This document shows positions 9,310 to 21,661 of a stretch of 64,000 bases of DNA, one piece after another; the stretch's first letter is position 1, and the number at the start of each line of letters is the position of its first letter. The translations under genes were made by a program, and so were the position numbers. Source of the DNA: Diphasiastrum complanatum (lineage: Eukaryota; Streptophyta; Lycopodiopsida; Lycopodiales; Lycopodiaceae); contig CM055101.1 in assembly GCA_029204225.1 (NCBI GenBank), forward strand, positions 46,733,906-46,797,905, in the 5' to 3' direction. The notes beneath the pieces were generated by a model. That model saw nothing but the letters and a program-made list of their open reading frames with translations. It did no database searches and was not told the origin of the DNA.

Positions 9310-9804
9310 AATTTTTAGGATATCGATTTCTGGTACTTGGAGTCTAGAGCAACTCAGCACATGACCCATCATCGGGACTGGTTCCAAAACTACAAGCCTT
9401 TCATCCATTCTAGAGTTGTACAACTTGGAGACAACTCAACTCACTCCATTGAAGGTGAAGGAACAGTCAGGGTCGTATTTCAGAGAGGTGTTGTTAAGTT
9501 GTTGTCCAATGTCCTTTATATTCCAAACCTTACCAAGAATCTGCTTTCTGGTCGTAGGGTCGAATTTGATGCAGAGGGCTGCACTATTTTTGACAAGTCT
9601 AGGAAAGTCCTAGCTTATGGTAGAAGATGTGGCTACCTGTACAAATTAAGTCATTGTTATTCTACAAGTATTAAAGCTCTTATTTCTACTTCTTAATCAA
9701 ATCATTTGTTGTGGCATTTCAGACTAGGCCATTTAAATTTCAAGAGTATTCAAGGAATGTCAAATCAGAACTTAGTGCAAGATCTTCCCTCTATTAGCAA
9801 ATTT
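9310..9804 (+). pseudogene. pro: Copia protease and pre-integrase, element A
   Basis: The expected protease motif W-Y-L-D-S-G-A-T-Q-H-M here reads W-Y-L-E-S-R-A-T-Q-H-M. The catalytic Asp is Glu and the flap-side Gly is Arg, so the protease is dead. Downstream, N-V-L-Y-I-P-N-L-T-K-N-L-L-S is intact, and after a stop near 9694 the GAG_pre-integrase reads L-W-H-F-R-L-G-H-L-N. The sequence breaks off at 9804 in D-L-P-S-I-S-K, where the inverted block starts. Confidence 0.85.
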
Positions 9805-9834
9805 TAAGCAGGATCTTACGAAGCTTCCCTTATA
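9805..9834 (+). repeat. Displaced U5 tip of the left LARD1 LTR
   Basis: A 30-bp piece ending CTTCCCTTATA, the end of the LARD1 LTR, lies in plus orientation here although both main LARD1 LTRs lie on the minus strand. The adjacent CTTGT (9835-9839) is the reverse complement of the ACAAG at 18213-18217. Confidence 0.78.
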
Positions 9835-9839
9835 CTTGT

Positions 9840-11475
9840 TATAACACTTGCATACGTGTGGAAAAGAATATACTCTTGTATTTAGTGATTGACTATGCTA
9901 TTTAAATTCATTGTTTTATTTTTATCTTTTATAGGAAATGTGTACAAATAATTATGTTTCAAAACACAATGTGTCAAGTTGAACTTTAAAAAAGAACCCT
10001 CACCTTCTTTGTTGATAAGGTGTTATAATTGAGCCCAAAACTATCTCCAAGTCTAATTTGACACATAGAGTCCAACTTAAGCATATAGAGTTTGTAAGAT
10101 ATTTCATGACAATCTCGTTTATGATTTGTCGTTGATTAGCCTTGAACTTCTTCTAGTGTCACTTTAATTTTCTTTTTTATCATTTTTTTCCATGTTGGAG
10201 ATTGTCTTTCTCACCTCAATATTGAGCAATGTAGTGTGGTCTTTAAAAATAGTGCAAGCACAAAACTTTTCAAACCTTTTTCCATGACAACTACAAAGGA
10301 CTTAAGATATTTTCTCTCTCCATTGCTTTGTGTTGTTGATTAGATTACTTTTTGCAAAGACAGTAATTAGTTTTGCAACTCAAATGGCTATAGCACAATA
10401 TGATAAATGAACATTATTTGGAGAAGAGGTAATATTAGAGGTGATGTTCTCAATGCACATATCCCTGTGAATAGAGTCCATACTAGATAGCAAGTGCCTA
10501 TCATTTACATATGGCAATTGAAACAAACAATTACAATCATAAGTATAATAATTGCCCTCTTTTATATCCGCAAACTATCTTGAAATTTTTGTCTTATACA
10601 GGAGATTTTGAATCAAATTAATCACATTGCAATAGTTTCTATCCAGATTATCTACAACTTCCATCTTTGATTGAGCAAAGGGTGTGAACACCTCAAGTGA
10701 TAACAACAAATTTGATTAGGGGTGTCTTTGATAGTACACCTAGAACTAGCACATTAGAAATAAGATACTCAACTATTTGAGATGGCACATGGATTGAAGT
10801 ATCCTTTACAAAGAAGACCTCAAATGTTAACAAAAAGGGTTGTTCCACCAAACTTTCTGTTTAGGGATCTTCCATGAGCAAACTTTCAACTTATCATTTG
10901 AAGGATTGCAGTAGAAGCATTATTTCTATAACAAGACCAAAGTGATGAATTGCAACTTGACTTCTACTTTTTTTCATTTGCCAAAGGAATATCGGTAAAA
11001 ATTGGAAAAATCACTTTGTGAGCCATCGAGATCAAAAAAATTGCAAGGTTGGTGATATTGAGAATTTCTAGATGTGTAAGAAAAATTCGGTTTTCCTTTA
11101 AGAACACTAGTAAAAAATAATAATCTACACATTCAAAAGTTTTTGCTAGGTTTTTTTTGCATTAAGGATGCTAGTGCTTGCACTTGTGACACTTAATGTT
11201 TGATTCTAAGATTGAATTAAGAGCCCTAAACACTCAGTTGGTGACATGATCTACAAACCAAATTGTTTTTTATACTAATTGTTGTTGAGAAAATACCAAT
11301 GTATAATAGCTAAATTTTTGTTTCACATTGTGCACTTGATGGCCCTCACTCACACATCAAAACTTCCATTCATATGATAGATGTGGAACATATAATTGTT
11401 TCTAGAAACCACATCTAAGTGAGAGGTAACGTTACCATGAGATTTGTCAACCATTTGAAATTTTATGAGCCTTGT
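9840..11475. other. Non-coding stretch inside the inverted block
   Basis: About 1.6 kb of AT-rich sequence without long ORFs or recognisable element motifs. In the uninverted order it would be the spacer between copia element A and LARD1. Confidence 0.45.
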
Positions 11476-11630
11476 GTAGGATTTTGGTGGAAACGCTTGG
11501 TGCAGCGGAAGTGGAGCTGGTGGTGATATATCGGAAGTGCAATAGTTACCAGCAATGCATTCAAGATAGATTGAACAACAACAATGCACAATAGAACAAA
11601 AATAGTACTTTAGACACAAAATGCACTCTG
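11476..11630 (-). repeat. 3' LTR end of copia element A (inverted)
   Basis: The minus strand carries the same terminal ~130 bp as the LTR ending at 8263, finishing CCACCAAAATCCTACA at 11476. No primer site follows it, as expected for a 3' LTR. Its orientation is explained by the inverted block. Confidence 0.75.
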
Positions 11631-11764
11631 ATAATAATAAAAACTGAGTACAATGCTCGAAGCTGGGCGCAAATCAGTGGGCGCAATCAGTCTTCAACTT
11701 AGTTCACTGATAGCTAACCTAAAACTCAAAAAAAATGAACTTAACTATATTTACAACATAACGC

Positions 11765-11879
11765 CTACAAAATGATAACCTGATCAGTGCATTGACTCCA
11801 ATGTAGATCTTCCTTGTATTCTCCTCCTCCATCAAAACATATAGCTTTGATTGTTCTTTGGGTCTGATTTTCTACAAGG
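11765..11879 (-). pseudogene. Copia integrase core fragment
   Basis: On the minus strand this reads V-E-N-Q-T-Q-R-T-I-K-A-I-C-F-D-G-G-G-E-Y-K. This is the segment around the second catalytic Asp of copia integrase, with S-D-N-G-G-E-Y changed to F-D-G-G-G-E-Y, so the Asp is kept. About 38 codons, ending at a stop. The fragment probably belongs to element A, whose reading breaks off in the pre-integrase at 9804. Confidence 0.75.
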
Positions 11880-12330
11880 AATAAGAAGCATGAATGTAGA
11901 GTGAAACCCCTTGAGGACACTTTTCTTTGAAGAATACTGTTAATAAGATATTGACTGCCAAGTAGCAACTCAGGCAAAATGAATCAATGGTCACAATGAG
12001 GAGTAGGGCGAGTTTGGCCTCAATATATAGAGCCAAAAGCAACCTGGGCACATAGCCATGCATAGCCCTAAGTTTCCTATACATAGATTCACCTAGAATA
12101 GAGTCCTAAGCATGGATCACCTATTCATAGAATTGCTATTGATAACTCTACACATGCATACACTGTCTCATACCTTGTCTACACCCCATTTAGTGTGTTC
12201 TGGGCCTCACAAGAATATTAGTTACTTTCAGGTCACATCCAGTACGACGTGGCATAACTAACAGCTTGAATTACAGGGGTACCAAGACTAGGAGTATACT
12301 GAATCCTACTTACTGGTCATGGACATAACA
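11880..12330 (-). repeat. 3' LTR of LARD1, U5 tip missing
   Basis: It matches 17823-18212 almost base for base in long stretches, such as GGAGTAGGGCGAGTTTGGCC and ATTGCTATTGATAACTCTAC. On the minus strand it starts TGTTATGTCC right after the purine tract. The end that should read TATAAGGG on the plus strand is absent and found inverted at 9805-9834. Confidence 0.88.
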
Positions 12331-12346
12331 TTCTTCCCTCCTTAAA
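12331..12346 (-). other. Polypurine tract of LARD1
   Basis: The minus strand reads TTTAAGGAGGGAAGAA directly before the LTR start TGTTATG. LARD2 has TTTAAGGAGAGAAGAA, and the Ty3 chromodomain remnant at 53740 has TAAGGGGGGAAGAA. Confidence 0.85.
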
Positions 12347-15300
12347 CTATTTTTTAGAAGCTCTCTAAGCAGGAAAGAATTACATTTCCTTTAACTTTCA
12401 ATAATAACCGTGAAAATCATTATCAATAGTCTGACTTTCATATCAAACAAGTACTCAGAGATAAACCTATTTCAAATCATTAATCTCTGCTCTTGAGTAT
12501 AACTCAGGTTTGAAAAGTACACTAAGCGACAAATTTTTCATTTGGATTACATTCTTCACAAGTTAGTAACATCACCTTCACGTAAAACACTTACATGAAA
12601 CACTAGGTGAAATAACCTAACTTAGGAGACTAAACTTAAAGAAATAATAAAATAATTACAGTTTGAAATTATCCACAACTTTGACAGGTAATTCATAAGT
12701 TTTTAGGTACAAATATCCTTAGAATCCAAATTCTAAGATATGCTAATTCATTCAATTAGAATCTATAGGAGAATCATTAAGATATAGAATGATTAAAACT
12801 CAACTCTGAGTATCCCAGATACTCTTTTGAGTTAAATGCTCATGTTTCTAGCACCAAATGCAAGAAAATAGCATTCATTCATCTTAATGGACTTGTCTGT
12901 CTCCTATGATAATTGGAGATCCAATCAGATGAATAACTGTACTCAAACATTTGCAGACCATAAACAGTAGTAGAGTAACATTCACTAGATAATTTCAATT
13001 CTCCACAGATAAAATACTTGTCTTTGTGAGAATATCTGTGAGATCCATAGGTCCTCAAACATAACACTAGAGTAGAGAAATTTAAAACACTGATTTGAAT
13101 TCTTACTCAAATAATAGATCAAGAATTAATCATCACACTTAAGAATCATTACAATTCCTTATAATCCTCTGCCAATAATTAAGTATCTATATATGATCCG
13201 TCAATCATAAATATTTAGATTCGTATGATTCGTCAATCATAACTTTCTGGAATCCAAAACCATACTTAACTATTTATAGGATATTGGAGTATATGTCTAA
13301 CATAACTCAGGAAAAGTAAGAGTCATTCCAAAAATCTTTCCATTAAGAAAATACTGGATTTAGGAATACTTCCAAAACATGATTCTTTAACTGAAGTGCA
13401 AGATTCAAGTTCTATAAACAACTGGTACTTAAAAGATAGAAAGCATACCAAATGACAATCATCTTCAACTACAAAAGCTTTAGATTACAATCTAGATACC
13501 CAAAGTCCTACTGAATATCAATTCAGTTGTTATTCTTGGATTCATTATGATTCGTTATCCATTTGAGCTCTCTGGGATACAATCACTAATGAGCTAAGTC
13601 CCTTCCTTAACTAAGGAATACTCTGTCCCAAGAATACTGTATATCCAATGCACACAATTTTAACTGATGAACCGAAATGATTCACTAATCATGCATCTTA
13701 CAAAAAATATAATCAAAACCATTAGTTTATGGTGATCCACATCACACTGATCGTTTTACCAATTAACTTCATCCTGGAGTAATTAAATACTCAAGTTAAT
13801 TGCCAGTGATCCAGAAATCTCAAATGTCTAGGTGAAGAATTCAATTATACTAGTATAACACCACATTTAGATCCTTACCCAAATCATTTATAAGTTAATC
13901 CATAAATCTTCAATCCAAAGATTTGTTAACTCTGCAAGTATCTGTCAAAATAATACCTGATCATATGTTCATGTTCACCGACTAGCTTAAGTGCACCAGA
14001 TAACCTTAGTAACTAGGCTTACACAGTAGATTCATACAAGATTAATCATGCACATATGAGAATAATCTCACTATGACCCAGTACATAAACACATTCTTAC
14101 CTGGCAGATTCCTCCAGAACCCACATATGTTACTCACATATCTCACTGAGATCTTGTAACTCAGCTACAAAATATTTTCTATTTCTCAGGAGTAAATAAC
14201 ATATCCAGAAAATCTCTGAGATGAAATAAAATTCACTCTTAGCAGTTTTCCAATCCATTTTTTTCTAATAGCATAATTTCTTCCACTCAAACAACCCCTC
14301 TCTGATCCTAGTACTAAAACTAAGATTAGGTTGTTTCTATACAGAACTCTCAGACTTAAATTTTGATCAAACATACTTCTATTCCAATCAAAATGGAACT
14401 AGTAACTTTTGACTTTTTACTGTACTACTTATAGATAATGATTCAAATATCAAACCTATTCTAGATCCAGATTGTCCACACCATCTCTAGAGAATTTCTC
14501 TTATTCAAAAATTTCCAATTAGGCATCTTACTCTGAAACTATCCGTCAGTTCTATACCCTAGCTGGTTCTCTTCCGAAAACTATGCTACCAACAGATTTT
14601 CAAATAGAATTTGATCCCACCACTTCACCCCTCCTTTTAAAGAAATTATAAATTTCCATAAAAGTTAACTGGAAAGATGATATATGAAAATATCTAAATA
14701 TTAGAAAAGTCAGTAATAAGTGCTTTCACTAAATGATTCACCTTATTACAAACAGGACTGTTCCTTCAAATATTTTCAATCTGAATGATAGAAACTACTA
14801 TTCCATTGAAATCCATTTATGCAACAGAGATATTTTAGGTTTAAAATATTGAAACATTTTAACTTTAGAATTTATTTGAATTCCAAGTCTAGTCACACAA
14901 GTAGTAATTTATATGACATAACAGTCTTTCATATGAATAACTTCATGCTAGAAAAAATCATATAAATTAGTCTAATATCCTATATTCGAAAAATTACTAA
15001 GAAGTAAAGGATTAATTAAGAAAGTGAGAAATAGATTTGAGGGCCTCTGATTTTGTAAATAATGAAATACCACATTGGGATCTAGATTAAACCTCAAAAT
15101 TTTCCAAAATATCCCACATTTGATCGAATGGTTATTTTTCTTTCCCATATCGCGACTAGGTACTAAACACACCATTGATCATCAGATCTTTACAGTCCTA
15201 GAATTTCTTTTTCAAAATTACTGATGTCCCATACCATCAACTTTTCCTTCCAGAAACCCTTAACCGCCTCATCTGATATTCTAGAGATCCACTGATCATC

Positions 15301-17687
15301 TAGCTGTCCTATAATCACTATAGGATATTATCTCTTGTTTCCAAAACACTGGAGAATCCATTTATTTGGATGACTGGCATGCCTATCAGATGGATACCCA
15401 AAATTCACATCTGATTATGTGGCTTAGACAGTAGAATTAACATGGTTCAATATTACATTCTGATCCTTTTTGGTTAATGATAAGCTTCGAATCCCCTACT
15501 GATGCATCAAATCTAGGGGCGAGCTTCTGTCAACTAACAGATCCAATGTAATCCATGTATCAGATCCCACTTCTAACATCACAATTGATATCCAAAACTA
15601 CAAATAACTCAATGGTTACACAGATATCAGTTATGAATTCAACTGAATGAATTCTAACCAAGAAATTAATAACTAGTATTAAGCAATTATTTACAGGGAT
15701 TACCAAAATCCTAACTGCGAAATACCCTTCCCGATCACACTTACTACTTCTGATGTCAACTCTTCTTCCCTCAGTTCCCTGAAAATTTTTCAGCTAAGGT
15801 ACCCAGAAGATGTAACGACATTAGTAAATGTTTAAAAAATTAATTACTATAGGAAAAGTCCAAAACAATTTCATTTCTCTCCTATAACTGGGCTGAATAT
15901 AATTCACCATAGGATTTTATTGAGAAATGAAATCCATTATGTAATTTCTATTATTACAAATTTTCTAATAAAATTGGACTGTTTTTCTTTTATTGACTAG
16001 TTTGGCTTTACTCCGTTAATATTGACATAACCTATCCAAACGTAAAATATGAAATTACATGAATGGACATTCCACCAATAGGATTTTAGTATTTCTTGAA
16101 CCGTATCCTATCAAATTTACTGATTAGATAAAGAACACTGTTGCCACTCATCCAATCCGGATATTTCATATTGTTTGACGATTTTAATTCAAATTTAATG
16201 AGTATCTTGCACAAATGTTTACTTGATTGTTTTCTATCGATCAACATTGAATAGAAAACTTATCAGACAAGTAACTGATTTCCAATTTTTACCAAATTGA
16301 AATTCAACAAAAAAAAAATAAAAAATTCAAATGTTAACTTTCAATTTGGGAGTTCCCAACTCCAAAGTTAAAAAATGACAGCACAGTAAAAACTGTTGGT
16401 AATTCATTGCGGTTCTTTCTATCAATTTTAATTTATCTATCATCGAAAAATAATTTAGACTTAGTGAAAACACTGTGATCAATTCTGACTGATAAACTCA
16501 GTTTAATCAATTCACTAATCTAAACTGACTTCATAGATAACAAAAGAATGACCGAAATTTTGATTTTTTCAAAAAACTCAATTTTTGCTTTATTTTATAT
16601 AATTCAAAAATTTTGACGAAAATTCTGTTAGTACAAAAGGCAATTGAAGTTGAAAAAATTGAAACACTGTTTGATTCCTAATGTTACTAACTCCATGTCA
16701 AACTAGCATGCAAAGCACACTACATCAGTCATAATGTCATTACGGAATTTTTTACGTAAACTTCAATTTTACAAAATTTGTCAACTATTAACACAGATTT
16801 GTTATCCAACTGTCAGAGCACATGCGTATGACCACGCAAATCGATTGTAAATCCCTCATGCATCATCAATTCACAGGTCTGATAGCTTGCTGGGAAGGTA
16901 AAAAGGAATGCTAATCATGCTGTAATTAATTCCAGAATGATCTCCTTATGGATTTAGAGAAATCCATCCCCCAAAAATCACCAAAAATGGTCATTTTTTG
17001 AACTTTTTTGACTTCCTACAAGCTCAATTGCGAAAATTATTGGGTCTAACTTCAGGGAAAGCTTCAAAAAACTTTGGTTCACCTCTTTACAAGCTCTACA
17101 TGGTGTTTTACAGCCACCTACTATCCAACTTTATGAAAAAACAAGATGATTTTTGGCTATTTTCCGGTTTTTTCATCACCATAAATTGGAAATTCATGAC
17201 ATACAGCTCTTTTTCTAACACATGCAAACCAATTTACAGAATTACAACCATCTAATTGTGATCTTGCTGGATTTTGGTTCTTAGTATCTATTTTGTGCCA
17301 AAAAGCATGAGAAACTAAGCAATTTGGACCAAAACACAGCCTAGAATCATAAATCATTGGAGAGAACCGACATTTATCATTAATTTCATCATTAATGAAA
17401 CTCTAAAACAAAAGTGCACTTGTTGGAAAATTAGATCTACCAAATATTTGATCTACACAAGAAAAAGCTCCAAAAAAAAGCATCACAAATTGGCCTTCAA
17501 GGACAATTCTCCATAAAATCACAACGAATCCCAAGAGTAATGGATCTTAGCAACATGTAAATTGAAACTGGGATAGTACACCCACTTGCACCCTTGCTAT
17601 CCACCTTGGAAGAGAATTCCCATGGATCTATCCAAAATTTCGACGAAAGGTAGCCCTTTTCCATGTTCTCCAATCTTCATAAGACTT
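12347..17687 (-). other. Non-coding internal region of LARD1
   Basis: AT-rich, 5.3 kb, no long ORF on either strand. It is collinear with LARD2 over the 3' three quarters. For example, 15890-15935 (GAATATAATTCACCATAGG) matches the reverse complement of 46385-46425, and 14010-14200 matches 48240-48410. Conservation without coding capacity suggests structural or packaging sequence inherited from a parent element. The 1 kb next to the primer site is not shared with LARD2. Confidence 0.7.
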
Positions 17688-17699
17688 GCTCTGATACCA
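17688..17699 (-). other. Primer-binding site of LARD1
   Basis: The plus strand GCTCTGATACCA is the exact reverse complement of TGGTATCAGAGC, the tRNA-iMet site. One base separates it from the LTR. Confidence 0.92.
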
Positions 17700-17700
17700 C

Positions 17701-18212
17701 TATAAGGGAAGCTCCCTAAGATCCTGCTTACAAGACAATACACAATGGAAACACACTATGGAGCAACCACCCAACCAAGTAGAAGCAACCAATCAACTCT
17801 AGAAGCTTCACCCCCAAGCCAAGAAATAAGAAGCATGAATGTAGAGTGAAACCTTGGCAATGAATCAATGGTCACAATGAGGAGTAGGGCGAGTTTGGCC
17901 TCAATATATAGAGCCAAAAGCAACCTGGGCACATAGCCATGCATAGCCCTAGGTTCCTTATACATAGATTCACCTAGAATAGAGACCTAAGCATAGACCA
18001 CCTATTCATAGAATTGCTATTGATAACTCTACACATGCATACACTGTCTCATACCTTGTCTAAACTCCATTTAGTGTGTTCTGGGCCTCACAAGAATATT
18101 AGTTACTTTCGGGTCACATCCAATATGACGTGACATAACTTGATTTACTGGAGTACCGTGTATCCAAGACTAGGAGTATACTGAATCCTACTTACTGGTC
18201 ATGGACATAACA
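17701..18212 (-). repeat. 5' LTR of LARD1 (512 bp)
   Basis: On the minus strand it starts TGTTATGTCC and ends CTTCCCTTATA. It carries a TATA-like CTATATATTGAGG near 17901-17913. The right flank is ACAAG. The 3' terminus is TA rather than the usual CA. Confidence 0.9.
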
Positions 18213-18217
18213 ACAAG
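18213..18217. other. Target-site duplication of LARD1
   Basis: ACAAG immediately outside the LTR. Its partner is CTTGT at 9835-9839, i.e. ACAAG once the inverted block is flipped back. Confidence 0.75.
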
Positions 18218-18816
18218 CCTCAAAAATGTTACGTTATCCCAAAATTAATAATTGGATTCAATCATTTCAAATAAATTGCAACTTCTTCATTTGCAATCAT
18301 CCAAAGTATGTGTGATTGACAACATGCGCATGCCTACCACAACACAAGAACTGCCTTTAAAATACTCATAGTAACTTCCACCTACATAGATGTCCTCAAA
18401 GTGGATTTCACATACTTCATCCATTCCTTTGTTTTTTATGTGCATTTTTTTATTACCTTGAATATATATCCCTGCATACTGCAACCAAGGTTACACAATG
18501 GCCTTAATTAATAATTGCATTCATTTGGGTGCAAACACCTTTTAATATTACATGAAAGAAGAGAATAAAATGATGCTCACCCTAAATTGTGTGCAATCTT
18601 TGAGCATTGCAAAGAAGAACAATGATTACAATCCGACACATAAGTAAAAAAATGTATGTAATTTTATAATTGTGAGGAAAAAGATATTATGGGAATGTAT
18701 GATGATCCTATTGATTTTGAAAGTGAATTTGTTATTGTGGCATGTGAAATTGTTAAATTATTGGTGATATTGTTACAAAATGTGAGCATATAATGAGGTT
18801 GTAAATATTTCCACTA

Positions 18817-18848
<32 letters not shown>

Positions 18849-21661
18849 ATAATGGTTTTTAAACATTTTGGCCATGGTGTCATGTGAATGGAATGAAAAT
18901 TTCAATTAATCAAATTGGAATATTGTTAACTATTGTGGTGAACAATGGTGATTTTTGAAACAAGTAATGACAAGTCATGAAAATTTTGTGTTGGTTTAGG
19001 GTGCTTGAATACGATGTCTTTGAATGGAGATCCCTTTATTACATAAAAATAATATATTGGTTGGTCCATTGTCACCTAAAGTGATCTGTGAGATATTGTA
19101 TGCTCCAAGTCAAGAAGATGCGCATGGCATCTCTTCAAAAGCACAAGAGAATATGTGATAAATATTAATGTCTATTGAAAAAGAAAATAGATTTTCATGT
19201 GTGACATTCAGGACACATAAGCAAGTGTACAAATCAAAACTATACAAACTATACGATGGTTAATCTACTATTGATACCTCTAGATGTTGATGGGTATGTA
19301 TGGATCATGTCTTCTATATCAGTTGCCATCAACAACCCAAAATTTGTTGTACATGTGTGATATGTCAAAATATATGCTTACGATGTAAAGTCATATAGTC
19401 ACTACAATGGAAGGAGAAGATGTCTAATGATCATTTTTCCACAATGTGAGTCCATCAATTTCATTCTTATATTCAAGTGAAGTAATAATGTTATGTGGAG
19501 GCCCAAATCGTCAATCATATCTATTGCTATTTTTTAATGGGGCCAACACCATCATCAAATCACAATCGCACAAACATGTATCTAAGAGATATTACTATCA
19601 TGATTCATTCATGGGGCACAAACTCAAATTACAACATAAAAAGGTTCAAAGTTTGATATATCATGAACTCAAAAAAGAAACAAAATACTTTTAGAAGTCA
19701 AGCTCTAGATAAAGGTTTTGAGTTTCAAAAGAAATATTAACTACATACAAAAAGACATAGTTTTTTTATTTCAAACTTGATAATGGAACATCAATCTTTA
19801 TACGAATGTGGGCATTGGTGGGATCCACCATGTAAAAGTGCAGAGTAGATAGTAGAATAAGTGTGAGCGCTATGGGACCCTACGTGTGTTAATCTACTTA
19901 ATTAACTACATCCATCCTGCAGTAGGTAGCTGTCATTTTACAATGAATGTATGTACAGGAGTAGGTGGACTATCAGTGTCGCGACACAAGACATATTCCT
20001 GATAGTATCGAGAATTTACAAAGGCTTGAAAATTACAATGACTTAAAAAATTACGAATTTTCCAAGTCGATCCCGTATAAAAAATTATGACTTTTGGATA
20101 TCGAAAAAGCTCAAATTTTTCGAGTCGATACAGTATCGAAAAATTCTAAGTTGACAATGTCAAATTTTACAAAGGGTCGGAATTTTATACACTAGTTTGA
20201 GAATATACATAGGCTCGGATTTTCAAGGGTCGAGAAAATCAGACCCGATCCGATCCAGAGTCGGAAAATCTCTCTTTGATGGGATTAACTTTGGGTCAAG
20301 AAAGGCTTGGGTCAGAAAGATTCGATCCTGAATTTTTTGATACTTTGTAAGGAAATTCGAGCCTTCTTCTTCCTTTATTTTTTTTTTGTTGTTGTAGTTT
20401 TTTCTGAATAAATAAAAATAAGTTTCAGGATGGTCATTACTTGATGGAATTGGGCTTGAGCATGAATTCCAACACCTTGTAGATGGATGACATATTTGAA
20501 TATTTTAAAGACAAGGTGTAACTTTAGAGAATAGTTTTTTATGACTTTGTGAGACACGATACTTGTTGGATAATGCAATTGACCAACTTGGAAAATTGAT
20601 GAATATTCATGATCATGCATCTGTTTTCAACATCTAGGGTCTAGCACAATTCAACCCTAATGAGCATCTTTGAGATTCTAAGACCATACACCAACTTGAT
20701 ATGCTCATTTATATGTTGAAAACTCTTGTTTTCAATTGGAGTTTGACATGTTTATTTTATTTTCTAGCTTGAACAACAAAATATCTAGCTGGCAGCTTCG
20801 TGAGACATCTATTAGTATCCTTTATCAATAAAAGTCATAGGGCATTGCATCTTGGAACTTCCAAGCTTGCACATGTATCTTATTCCCTCGTTTGTCTATC
20901 TATTTCTGTTTAGTTTATTTGTTATCATTAACTCCACTCTCTCATCTTGATGCACTTAGTAGAAGAGATTATTGTTAAATTAGGCTTTGCTACATTGGGA
21001 GAGATATTGGAACAAACAGGTGGATATTTTTGAGAACATTGCAATGGCCAAAGAATCCACATACTAGACATGAATACTCCATCCCCAATTACATGAACAT
21101 ACAATTTTAGATGATAGTATTTTGATAATATGTTGCTTTAGAAAAGCCTCAAAAACATCTTGTGGACAACATATGGTGGAGCATAATGTTTGGTTAGGAG
21201 TCACAATTGGGTGAGATTCACCCACACATTTACAAATGGATCAATCTCACTCATTTGTGGTACCTTCATTGATAATATGATGCTTAAAAAGAGTTTTAAA
21301 ACATCTTTTGGCACTCATGTATGGCTTCTTTAACAAGGTAATCAAAGATGATCACGAGGGAACTTGCATCACACAAACTTTTAGTGCCATTGTGCGCTAA
21401 AGCTAGGAATCGAATGAGTTGAAACATTTAAAAAGTACAATAGTTATAAGAATCCATAAATAGTTGTTGTTTATGTACTTTTAAAATTGTAAGAAGCTAG
21501 TACATGTTGTAGGGTTTGTAAGGCCTATGAAAAAGTTTTGATGGTTGTGTATATAGAGCTATTATATAGCAAGTTTGTGTTTGAAACTATTAGCGTTATT
21601 AGATAATCTGGCAAGGCGTGAAATAGTAGTGTAGAAGTGTCATGAAGTTTGTGTTTGTTGT
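18218..21661. other. Non-coding interval with simple repeats
   Basis: About 3.4 kb between LARD1 and LARD2, with only short ORFs lacking recognisable motifs. It contains an (AC)n microsatellite at 18817-18849. At 20000-20350 it contains diverged repeats of a motif like AAAATTTTTCGAGTCGATAC, together with GGGTCGGAATTT variants. I see no gene. Confidence 0.5.
18817..18849. repeat. (AC)n microsatellite
   Basis: About 12 uninterrupted AC units followed by AAACACACAT. Confidence 0.9.

Larger units (their letters stand above)
9805..11879. other. Inverted segment (2.07 kb)
   Basis: The left edge holds the U5 tip of the LARD1 LTR in the wrong orientation (9805-9834, 28 of 30 bases matching the reverse complement of 17701-17730), followed by CTTGT. 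The right edge holds a copia integrase fragment on the minus strand, directly abutting the rest of the LARD1 LTR at 11880. Flipping the block restores element A order (pre-integrase, integrase, 3' LTR), rejoins the LARD1 LTR apart from ~90 lost bases, and turns CTTGT into ACAAG, identical to the 5 bp after the other LARD1 LTR at 18213-18217. Confidence 0.8.
11880..18212 (-). mobile_element. LARD1: large non-coding LTR retrotransposon derivative
   Basis: On the minus strand the order is 5' LTR (18212-17701), one spacer base, primer site TGGTATCAGAGC (17699-17688), 5.3 kb internal region, polypurine tract (12346-12331) and 3' LTR (12330-11880, tip displaced to 9805-9834). The internal region has no ORF above about 85 codons and no gag or pol motif. 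Much of it (12331 to about 16600) is collinear with LARD2 at about 46200-50033 on the opposite strand. The target-site duplication ACAAG is present at 18213-18217 and, inverted, at 9835-9839. It would need proteins from a relative to move. Confidence 0.85.

Noticed and set aside
12347-17687. Possible decayed gag/pol in LARD1
   Set aside because: I looked for zinc knuckle, D-S-G, RT and integrase motifs on both strands and found none.
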